Below are positions 1 to 7,900 of a DNA stretch of 12,579 nt, piece after piece (position 1 is the first letter of the stretch; every line of letters begins with the position of its first letter). Made by a program: the position numbers and the translations under genes. The notes below the pieces were generated by a model, which was not told where the DNA came from, made no database searches, and saw nothing but the letters and a program-made list of their open reading frames with translations. The DNA comes from Bacteroidaceae bacterium (GTDB lineage Bacteria > Bacteroidota > Bacteroidia > Bacteroidales > Bacteroidaceae): assembly GCA_900768625.1 (NCBI GenBank), contig CAAGDO010000152.1:1-12579 (forward strand), in the 5' to 3' direction.

Positions 1-3
1 GCT

Positions 4-46
4 TTGGCGGACATTCATGTTAAGAAACCGCGCGAAGCGCAAATAT
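4..46. repeat. Intergenic repeat copy 1 with GCGAAGC mini-hairpin
   Basis: This stretch closely matches 4752..4793. The shared parts are TTGGCGGACATT at one end and 22 identical bases ending in GCGAAGCGCAAATAT at the other, with a slightly diverged 8-9 base middle. The conserved part contains GCGC-GAA-GCGC, which can fold as a triloop hairpin and includes the heptamer GCGAAGC. The copy lies about 140 bp beyond the stop codon of the gene at 187..4488; the other copy lies about 160 bp beyond the stop of its paralogue. The repeat may continue past the left edge of the window. Confidence 0.75.
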
Positions 47-96
47 GGAACTGTTGCACAGGAAATCCAGTTCTCAGGATTTCACCGGACAGCAAC

Positions 97-161
97 AAAA
101 AAACGTGTAATCCCCGTGTCATCATCCCTTTTATGAGACCATGACACGGAAATCACACGTT
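97..161 (-). terminator. Hairpin terminator of the 1433-aa surface protein gene
   Basis: A two-part stem pairs AACGTGT (102-108) with ACACGTT (155-161) and CCGTGTCAT (114-122) with ATGACACGG (141-149). The internal loops are matched in size. Read on the minus strand, the stem is followed by a run of T (the A run at 97-103 of the plus strand). It starts 26 bp after the stop codon of the gene at 187..4488, so it fits an intrinsic terminator. Its CGTGTCAT/ATGACACG arms recur in the hairpin at 9750..9792. Confidence 0.8.
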
Positions 162-186
162 ACGGTTTTATCCACGCTTCAGTCCA

Positions 187-3100
187 TCATCGAACCAGCA
201 CCTTGCGTGTCCGGTTGCCCTGACGGATGAGATAGACATGGCCGGGAACGAGACGGGCGACATCCACCTTGCGGCCGGAGAGGTCGTAGGCTTCCACGGC
301 TTTGGCGGACGCGTCACCCGTGATTTCACCGATGGCAGAAGCACCGTCCCAGAAAGCGGTGGAGCGACGGCTCTCGCCTGTGTTGTAGACAGCGCTCACC
401 TCGTAGGTATCAGCCTTGTCGGCAGCGAAAGCGGCCTCGAAGGTGGTGGTCGTCACGGGAGTGGGCGTGAGAAGCGTTCCGTTGCGATAGACATTGTAGC
501 CCAGGAGACGGAAGTCGCGGGCGGCCTTGCGATAGGTGATGTCGTCGACGAAGAGGATGTACTGATCCTTCGACACACAACGGATGGCGAAATGCTTCGT
601 GCCCTCAGGGAGCTGGGCGCTATACTGCTTCCACTGGCCGGGAACGGCCTGCGTGGAACCGATGCGCTGGAAACTCTCCGTACGGGTGTCGGTCGTTGAA
701 TAGAGCACTTCGAGTTGCTCCTGCGTGCCGTAGTAGCCGGCATCGGGACTGCAGGCCCAGAAGGTCACGGTCTGCGCACCGTCCACTTCGGGCGAGATGA
801 GCCAGTCGTCGTTGGCCGTGTATCGTCCGGCACTGAAGGCAGCTGCCACCTGCGTTCCCGAATGGGTGGGAAAATAGAGGGAACTGATGCCTGCTGCGGA
901 GGGGTTGAACACCTGGAAGGCCATGGGAGCCTCCACGTTGTCGTACTGCACATAGTTGCCCCGTCCGTCCTGGATGCCGATGGTGTTTTGCTTGTCGACA
1001 TCGGTGAGGGTCCATTCGCCGAAATGGCTGATGGTGAAGGGGGCATAGGATTCGAAATCCTCCGTGACGGTTTCTGCCGTGGTGCCACGGGTGATGTTTT
1101 GCGGTTCTTCCCAAGAGAGGGTCACGGCGGCACCGTCCGCTGAAGTCTCAGCTTTTGCACTGCTGATGTAGGGATGGCCCGGGAGGACGGTCACCACGAG
1201 GGTGTTCGTCAGATTGTCTTCAGCCACTTTGTCCGCATTCCATACGACTTCGGCGCGATAGATGTTCGTCTGACTGGCGTCGGAATTGGGGATGCGCGAG
1301 AAGGTGACGGTCTTCATGGCTCCGGCCTTCAATGCAGGACCTTCGAGGGTGCTCACGACGGCATCATTGCAGTAGAGGCGGACGGTATAGTCATCGGCCG
1401 TGCGCGTACCCAGATTGCCCACCGTGGCGGAAATACGGATTTCATCGCCGACTTTCACCTTGTCGTGGTCCACACTGAGGTCGCTGATGGAGAGGTTATC
1501 CTCGATGGCGTCGACGATGCTGATCTGGTCGATGTACATCGGCACGATGGTTTCGAGCTGTTCGGGTTCGTGGGCGGTGCCGACGAGCGAGAGCTGCACA
1601 TAGTCGTAGGTCTTATAGGCCGAGAGGTCGTACTTGTGCTCCTCCCATACGCCACTGTGATCCTCCGTGTGGCACGTGTTGGGCACGAAGGCATCGAGGC
1701 GGTGCTCCTTGCCGTCGGGGGTGAGGAGGGAGATGGCCAAGGTGTGGGTGCAGGCCTCCATGTTGAACACATGGATGGAGAGTTCGGGATGCTTCACGTC
1801 GCCCAAGGCCACCTTAGGACCTGTGACGCGGGCCTGCGCCCCTTCGTTGACGCTGGAGAAGGCGAGCAGTCCGCCGTCGGCATCCGAAGGGTCGGCATAG
1901 GTGCCATAGAGCATCATGTCCCACATGGCCAGGTCGCTCTTCGAGAACAACCAAGGACCACGGCGCATCATCTTGCGGGGGAAGGATTCCTTGTAGGGCA
2001 GACTGTAGGGTTTACCCACAAAGAGGGTGTCGGTCGACATCATCTCGCCCTTGCCCTGTGCGGTCTGCGGGGTGATGGTGTACCACAGCAGGCGCTGCTC
2101 GTCCTGCGTCAGGGTGATTTGCTCGGAGAAGGAAGGCGAGGTGACCTCGGTCGAGCGCATCGAACTGCCGTTGACATTGCCGATGAGATATTTCAGGCTG
2201 CCGGTGTCGATTCGTCCGTCGTGGACACCCTTTTCGGGGGCCTTCCACGTGGCCACGGCATTTCCGTCCTCGTCGGCCGTGAGGCGGACATCGGTCACAG
2301 CGGAGGGTTTGTCGTAGCCCACATAGGCACTGACTTCGGCCACACCGCCAAGACCGTAGGCGTTTTCGGCACGGATGGCATAGGCCACCCTACCCTCACC
2401 CTCGGGATGGTCCGTCAGTGTGCAGGGGGTGCCGGGAGCGACATCGGTGAGCGAAGCGACTTCCTTGTCGTCGGTGGTGCGGGTCACGACGATGCGCTTC
2501 AGGGGTTCGGTCAGGGCACGACCGGTCATGTCGGTCGAGGGGGCACGGAAGGAGAGGTTGACCGTGTGTTCGGCTCCGACGGTTTCGGCCTGCACCTCGC
2601 TGGCCGCAGCGGGGGTGCGGGTGGTGCCGAGGCAACGGATTTTCAGGCTGTTGATGTTCAAATAGCTACCTTCGCTCTTGCGGCTCAGGCAGTGGATACC
2701 GATGTGGCATTCACCGTCGGCCTCGGGGATGAACATCGCACTGTAGGGTTTATAGTCGGAATGGGTGACTTCGGTGAGGGGGAGAATCATCTGCGTCATG
2801 GCACTTCCCTTGCCGGCCGGTCCGGCTGCGATTTCCATCCGTTCCTTGTAGCCGTCGGCATTGGTGGACGCTTCGACGGTCACCTGATAGAGGGAGTCTT
2901 TGCTGAAGACGAAGGCGGGGGTGAGGAGCCAGTCGTCATTGTCGACATCCTCCTCGCTTACACCGCAGGTCATGCTCTCGGGGAAGTACTCCCAGGAATA
3001 GCCGTCGGCGTTGACATCGTCGATGATCATCGAACTGGCCGCTGCGGCATCGTTGAATTCCTGGTCGTAGGGCAGGACGAGATAGGCGAAGGTTTCGAAA

Positions 3101-4488
3101 TAGCCGGTGTTGACGGCTTCTCCATATTCGCCGCCGGTGCGGGCCTTGATGCTATAGTAGTAGGTGCCGGTGGGGAGGCGCTTGGCACTTTCGTCGGTGA
3201 AGGATGTGGCTTTTCCTTCATAGGCCACCTTGTTGTCGGGCTGGCGCGTCACGGTGTAGGTCACGTCGGCGGGGTCGAAATAGCCGTCGTGGCACCCGCG
3301 TGTGGGGGCTGCCCACGAAACGCTGACCGTGCCATCTTCGTTCTTCACGGCTTTGGGATCGGAAGGTACCACGATGTCACTGCCGGCCCAGAAGTCACAA
3401 CGGGCAAAGGCGCTACGGCCCTTGGCATTCTCCGCCGTGAGCTTCAGGTAATGCTGGCCACGCGTGAGGCTTTGGGGCAGATTGACCTTGCCGGCTGCTG
3501 TTCCCTGGCCTTCCGCCACGGGCTTCCCGTCAACGGAGAGGCGATAGGTGACAGGGCCACTGAGGGCCGTTCCGTCGGTGGTTGTCGAAGGCAGGGTGAA
3601 GGTCACGTTGCCTGTCAAGGCGCCCTTGGGGAAAGCGGCGGTCATCGCAGTTGGGCGGGCCGGAGCCAACGGGGCGGCATAGGTGCTCTTGGTGAAGAGG
3701 CCCGTAAACTGGTAACGGTTGGGGATTTTCGTGAGGGTGGTCACACTGCCGTCGGTGAGGTTCACCTCGCAGATTTCGGGTTCTTCGTTGGTGTAGTGAG
3801 GCGTCATGGCCCAGAACATGCGGCCCGAGGCATAGTCGAAGGTGGCGCTTTGGGCATACTTGATGCTCTTGCCGGTCTGTCCGATTTCGGTGAGGGCTCC
3901 CGTGGTTTTGTCCACGCTGTAGAGCATACCGTAGGCCCCGATGCCGTAGAGGTGTCCGTCGCGGGTGCAGGCCAAGGTCATCAATTCTTCCTTGAGGTCA
4001 GTGATCTTGGTCGAAGCGCCCGTCAAGGGATTGAACGTGCCGAAGAAATAGTCGCTCCGCGAGGGGTCCACGCGGAAACAACCGTAGATGGTGTCGGTGG
4101 TGGGGTCATAGGCCATGTCGGAGGCCACACTACTGTAAGTGTCGAGCAGGCGTTCGCTGACGAGGCGCCAACCGTTGTCGGCATCGTAGATACGATAGGC
4201 CACTTTGCCTTCGTATTCGTAGAGGGTGTAGTCGACAAGGTAGTAATGCCCGTCGACATACACGCCGCCGCCGATAGCCTTGATGCCATTGTCGATTTTC
4301 ACCTGACGGATGGCACCCGCATTGTCGGCCGGCAGGCTGTAGATGCCCACAGGGGCTTCGTCGCCCATGTCTTCCCATTGGTGGCCAAACACCACGCTAC
4401 CATAGAGCGTGGGTTGCGTCTGTGCCATAGCCGGGAGGGTCAAGCCGCCCAGGCCTACGGCCAAGAGGAGGTTCTTTAAAGGTGTCAT
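187..4488 (-). CDS. Large secreted multidomain adhesin-like protein with Fn3 and cleaved-adhesin (choice-of-anchor J) domains and a T9SS-type tail
   Basis: This 1433-residue protein is probably exported and surface-attached; no catalytic motif is visible. Layout by approximate residue: signal peptide 1-22 (cut near AMA-Q); beta-propeller-like region 27-268; Fn3-like domains 272-367 and 374-466; cleaved-adhesin/choice-of-anchor J jelly-roll 470-620 with NDDWLLTP at 517-524; Fn3-like 625-724 and 727-826; second jelly-roll-like domain 828-994; CARDB-like 998-1102; an Fn3 fold (1106-1130 and 1325-1382) split by a third jelly-roll (1140-1318, NDDWLISP at 1226-1233). The tail, 1383-1433, has YDLSGRKV and ends KVLVR, as T9SS type A sorting tails do. 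The start is chosen because the signal peptide begins at this ATG. No Shine-Dalgarno site or clear TAnnTTTG box is seen; a TA-alternating run precedes the ATG. It is a full-length paralogue of the gene at 4956..9533. Adhesion is inferred from domain families; the ligand is unknown. Confidence 0.9.
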   Translation of the reverse strand: MTPLKNLLLAVGLGGLTLPAMAQTQPTLYGSVVFGHQWEDMGDEAPVGIYSLPADNAGAIRQVKIDNGIKAIGGGVYVDGHYYLVDYTLYEYEGKVAYRIYDADNGWRLVSERLLDTYSSVASDMAYDPTTDTIYGCFRVDPSRSDYFFGTFNPLTGASTKITDLKEELMTLACTRDGHLYGIGAYGMLYSVDKTTGALTEIGQTGKSIKYAQSATFDYASGRMFWAMTPHYTNEEPEICEVNLTDGSVTTLTKIPNRYQFTGLFTKSTYAAPLAPARPTAMTAAFPKGALTGNVTFTLPSTTTDGTALSGPVTYRLSVDGKPVAEGQGTAAGKVNLPQSLTRGQHYLKLTAENAKGRSAFARCDFWAGSDIVVPSDPKAVKNEDGTVSVSWAAPTRGCHDGYFDPADVTYTVTRQPDNKVAYEGKATSFTDESAKRLPTGTYYYSIKARTGGEYGEAVNTGYFETFAYLVLPYDQEFNDAAAASSMIIDDVNADGYSWEYFPESMTCGVSEEDVDNDDWLLTPAFVFSKDSLYQVTVEASTNADGYKERMEIAAGPAGKGSAMTQMILPLTEVTHSDYKPYSAMFIPEADGECHIGIHCLSRKSEGSYLNINSLKIRCLGTTRTPAAASEVQAETVGAEHTVNLSFRAPSTDMTGRALTEPLKRIVVTRTTDDKEVASLTDVAPGTPCTLTDHPEGEGRVAYAIRAENAYGLGGVAEVSAYVGYDKPSAVTDVRLTADEDGNAVATWKAPEKGVHDGRIDTGSLKYLIGNVNGSSMRSTEVTSPSFSEQITLTQDEQRLLWYTITPQTAQGKGEMMSTDTLFVGKPYSLPYKESFPRKMMRRGPWLFSKSDLAMWDMMLYGTYADPSDADGGLLAFSSVNEGAQARVTGPKVALGDVKHPELSIHVFNMEACTHTLAISLLTPDGKEHRLDAFVPNTCHTEDHSGVWEEHKYDLSAYKTYDYVQLSLVGTAHEPEQLETIVPMYIDQISIVDAIEDNLSISDLSVDHDKVKVGDEIRISATVGNLGTRTADDYTVRLYCNDAVVSTLEGPALKAGAMKTVTFSRIPNSDASQTNIYRAEVVWNADKVAEDNLTNTLVVTVLPGHPYISSAKAETSADGAAVTLSWEEPQNITRGTTAETVTEDFESYAPFTISHFGEWTLTDVDKQNTIGIQDGRGNYVQYDNVEAPMAFQVFNPSAAGISSLYFPTHSGTQVAAAFSAGRYTANDDWLISPEVDGAQTVTFWACSPDAGYYGTQEQLEVLYSTTDTRTESFQRIGSTQAVPGQWKQYSAQLPEGTKHFAIRCVSKDQYILFVDDITYRKAARDFRLLGYNVYRNGTLLTPTPVTTTTFEAAFAADKADTYEVSAVYNTGESRRSTAFWDGASAIGEITGDASAKAVEAYDLSGRKVDVARLVPGHVYLIRQGNRTRKVLVR

Positions 4489-4499
4489 GAAGGATTAGG

Positions 4500-4515
4500 T
4501 ATATATATATTATAT
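4500..4515. other. TA-alternating run just upstream of the 1433-aa gene
   Basis: Sixteen bases of nearly pure alternating T and A end 11 bp before the ATG at 4488. The minus strand here contains TATAAT, but it is too close to the start codon for a convincing promoter, and sigma-70 type boxes are not the usual Bacteroidota signal. It may be an unstructured, easily melted leader favouring ribosome access. The neighbouring stretch 4516-4629 shows no gene and no clear promoter; it holds only a 7-base direct repeat GTCCATG at 4594 and 4609. Confidence 0.4.
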
Positions 4516-4629
4516 GGAGTAAACTGGGATTAGCGGATGAAGTCCGTGACGGTAAGCAGGTGTTCGCATTTGTTTTTACATTGGAAATGGTCTGTCCATG
4601 AAACGCACGTCCATGGGGATGCACCACGG

Positions 4630-4763
4630 CATTACCCACAGCGTGCGCAGCACGCCATTAACGACCATTTCCACAGCTACGCTGTGGCAAACCATTGACG
4701 GACATTGCGCCATTGCACATCAAGAAAGCATTGACTGGCATTAACGGCTCATTGGCGGACATT
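4630..4763. repeat. Degenerate ~10-bp CATT repeat tract with triloop hairpins
   Basis: CATT occurs at 4630, 4656, 4666, 4693, 4703, 4711, 4729, 4739, 4750 and 4760. Many gaps are 10 or 11 bp, and the larger ones are close to multiples of ten. A loose unit is CATTRACGGN. Interleaved are two perfect triloop hairpins: GCGTGC-GCA-GCACGC (4641-4655) and CCACAGC-TAC-GCTGTGG (4671-4687). The tract runs into the repeat at 4752..4793. There is no coding signal. It lies upstream of the gene starting at 4488 and downstream of the terminator at 4895..4926. Confidence 0.6.
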
Positions 4764-4793
4764 AACGTTGAAAACCGCGCGAAGCGCAAATAT
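4752..4793. repeat. Intergenic repeat copy 2 with GCGAAGC mini-hairpin
   Basis: This is the partner of the copy at 4..46: the first 12 bases and the last 22 bases are identical, with a diverged middle. It contains GCGC-GAA-GCGC. It lies 163 bp beyond the stop codon of the gene at 4956..9533, close to the 141 bp seen for the other copy, so both giant genes carry it at nearly the same downstream distance. The stretch from 4794 to 4894 has no gene or other signal that I can see. Confidence 0.75.
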
Positions 4794-4894
4794 CCACGTA
4801 AGAAGGCACCGAGGCCCCACTGAAGAGCGCAAGTTTTTTGCCTACTTGTGTAAGGCCCTACCCTATCGCAAAAACTTCATCGGGATTTCAAGAA

Positions 4895-4926
4895 ATGGCT
4901 GCGCCAAGAAACATTGGCGCAGCCAT
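4895..4926 (-). terminator. Perfect 13-bp stem-loop after the 1525-aa gene
   Basis: ATGGCTGCGCCAA (4895-4907) pairs perfectly with TTGGCGCAGCCAT (4914-4926) around a 6-base loop. It begins 29 bp after the stop codon at 4956 in the direction of transcription. The following minus-strand bases start TTTCTTG, a weak U tract, so it could act as an intrinsic terminator or as a 3' mRNA-stabilising hairpin. Confidence 0.7.
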
Positions 4927-4955
4927 CTGAGGTTACAAAAGGGATACGTGGTTCT

Positions 4956-7900
4956 TTACTTCACCAGCACCTTGTATGCCTTGCCGCCCACACTGACGAT
5001 GTGGAGACCTGCGGAGGCGCTGAAGGTGGTGGCGTTGCCAGCCACGAAGCGGCTTTCGAGCATACCGCTGGCGGAGAACACCTGAACGGTCATGCCGTTG
5101 GCACCCTTGACGGAGATGAGTCCCTCACCGCCGCTCACGCTGATGTTTGCTGCCTGCACGCCCTGAAGACCAGAGAGGAAGGTGAGTTCCGCCGGGGCAG
5201 AGGGCACGGATTCGCCCTTGTCGTAGAGGGCTGTCACCAGATAGGTGTAGCTTTCGTTGTTGACAGCGGTCGGATCGTTGAAGGCTTCGTCCTTGACGGG
5301 AGCGTCGTTGAGCAACTGGCCGTCGCGGTAGACATTGTAGCCCAGGAAGTTGAGTTCCTCGGGAACGGCACCTGCTGGAGTATAGGTGATATCGTCGATG
5401 AGGAGGGCCAACTTGTCGTGCGACACGCAGCGGATGGCGAAATATTTCGCTCCTTCGGGCAACGTGAAGTTGTATTCATCCCAAGTGGCACCGTTGGTCA
5501 CGTCGATGGTTTCGCCCATCTTCGTGAAACTGCTCACGGCCTTGTCGGTGGTCGAATAGAGGACTTCCATGCGTTCCGGAATGGCGGCTGACGTACCGGC
5601 CTTGGCGAAGAAGCGGATGTTCTGCTCCGTACCGTTCAACTCGGGCGAGATGACCCAGTCGTCGTTCTGCTTCTTGGAGAATCCACCGTCGTTGGAAGCG
5701 CAACTGAAGCTGACCAGCATCTGGTCGCCTGAATGCGGATCCCAACTTCTGTAGGGAATACCTGCACCTTCCACGTTGAACACCTGGAAGGCCATGGGCT
5801 TTCCGGCGTTGTCGTACTGCAACGGACCGAAGAGTTCGTTGATGGTGATGCGGATGGTGTTCTGCAGATCGGCATCATACATCGTCCAGTCACCCACATC
5901 GTTGATGATGAAGGCCTGATAGTCATCAAAGGTTTCCGTGACAGCCTGGGCTTTGCGGTTGACGAGGTCAGGGGCTGTCCAGGAAAGTTCGGCCTGTCCC
6001 TTACCCGAAGTGGCGCTCAGGGCACTGGGGGCAGGATAGTCGGGCATGACAATCTTGAACGTATCGCTTTCTGCCGTGTTGTTACCGGGACATTTGTCGG
6101 CGGCGTAGTCGATTCGTGCGGCATAAACGGTCGCCACGGAATCGAGCACGGAGGCTTTGTCGTTGAGGAGGAAATTGATGGCTTTGTCGGGGGCGAGGCT
6201 TTCACCCTTCGTGCGGTTCACTTCCTTTCCGTTCTTGAGCAACACGACATCGTAGTCGGAAGCATTGACGCTGGTGGCGGCATTGTTACGGATGGTGAAG
6301 TTGAGCACGGCATCATCGCCTGCAGCCACTTCCGTGACATCGGCCGTGAGCGAGAGGGCCATGAGGTCGTTGGTCACGTCGTCGATGATGGCCACATTGT
6401 CATAGGCCATGAAATCGTGGAGATCGGCAACGGATTCACCTTCGATACCCACACGGATGTACTTTCTGTCCTTGAAGGGGGTGAGGTCGATGCTGAAGCG
6501 CTGCCAGCCGGGCTGGAACTGATCGGTGGATACTTCCTTGACAAGTTCGAAGTCCTTGTAGTTCTTCTGCACACTGACACGCAGTTTTTCGCCCTTGCCG
6601 TTCATATAGGCCCAGAAATTGAGCACGGGGTGGGCCAACTGGCTGATGTTGACCTTCGGAGATTCGCTTCTCACGGCCTTACCGTTCTGCTCGGCAGAGA
6701 ACGACTGCATACCTCCGTCAAGGTCCTCAGGCACTGCCGTGGTCGATTCGGTCATCACGTAACAGTAGGCTTCACCGATTTTGCCCTTGGTCACCTTCGT
6801 GATCCAAGGACCGCTCTTCATCGTGGCGTTCTTGAAGGACTCGATCATCGGAGCCTGGAGGGCCGGACCACCGATGGCCGTGACGGTGAGCCAGTTCTTA
6901 CGGCCGCCGCCTGCGCTGTTCACGGCATATACGCTATAGGCGCTATACTTCTGCTTGCCGTTCTTCACGTCGAGCTGATCCTCGAAATGGGTGGCGGTGC
7001 CCACATTGCGGTCGGTGCGCTCGCTGCCCACGGACACGTAGTAGGTGAGGCCGGCGGGATCGATGTAACCGCCGTGCTTGCCCTTGGGGGCATCCCAGGT
7101 GACGTGGATCAATCCTTCCGTGTTTTCGTCCTCATAGGCGCGGAGGTTGAGCACTTCTCCGGGTTCGTCGTCACCGATAAAGGCTTCGGCCGTGGCCTCG
7201 AGTCCGTTCTCGCCTGCGGCATTGGTTGCCGTGACGGCATATTTCACTTCGCCCTGCGGCACAGAGGGGTCATCATAGCTCACCTCGCTGCCGGGCTCGA
7301 CATGGGTGAAGGTGGTGAGAGACTCGCCGTTGCGGGAGATGGTGACTTGGAGTTCGCCGGTCAGGTTGTCCCCACCAAGAGAGGTGGTCGGGGCCTTGAA
7401 GACGATCTTGGCTGTTGTGGCACCCTTCTCGCCCGGGGTGACGCTGAGGGCACTCACGGGGTTGGGAGCCGTTGAGGGAATCTCGGTGATCTGGAGATGG
7501 TCGACATAGAGGGTGCTGCGATCCCTGTTGCTCACAGCATGTACGCCGAAGTAGCGCACACCGTCTTCCGTGGCACGGAAGGTGCCAAGGAGGGTGCGGC
7601 GGCGGGGCTGGTAGCTGACCACGGTGGGGGCAATGACTTCGTCGGTCATGCCCTCTGCTGTCGGAGCGGTACCAACGGCTGCGGCCACGCGTTCGTCAGG
7701 ATAGCTGTTGACGGCATCGAAGGAGAACTTGTAGGCGGCTCCCTTCTTCACCGCCACGGCAGGAGCAATGAGCCAATCGTCGGCAGCGTTCTGGCTGTTG
7801 GCGGTGTAACTGGCCATGCTGAAGTTGGGGTCGAAAGACCAGGTCGAACCATCGGCATTGGCATCCACCACGTCCATCTCAGCGAAGGCATCCTGGGTGT

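Noticed and set aside
1174..4479. 1101-codon open frame on the plus strand opposite the 1433-aa gene
   Set aside because: It is an antisense shadow: the minus-strand frame has a signal peptide, recognisable domains and a terminator, while this frame gives low-complexity Gly/His/Val-rich sequence with no domain or promoter. GC-rich codon use leaves the opposite strand stop-poor.
4500..4515. TATAAT as a sigma-70 promoter for the 1433-aa gene
   Set aside because: It lies within about 20 bases of the ATG in an alternating TA run, lacks a -35 box, and the phylum uses TAnnTTTG instead.
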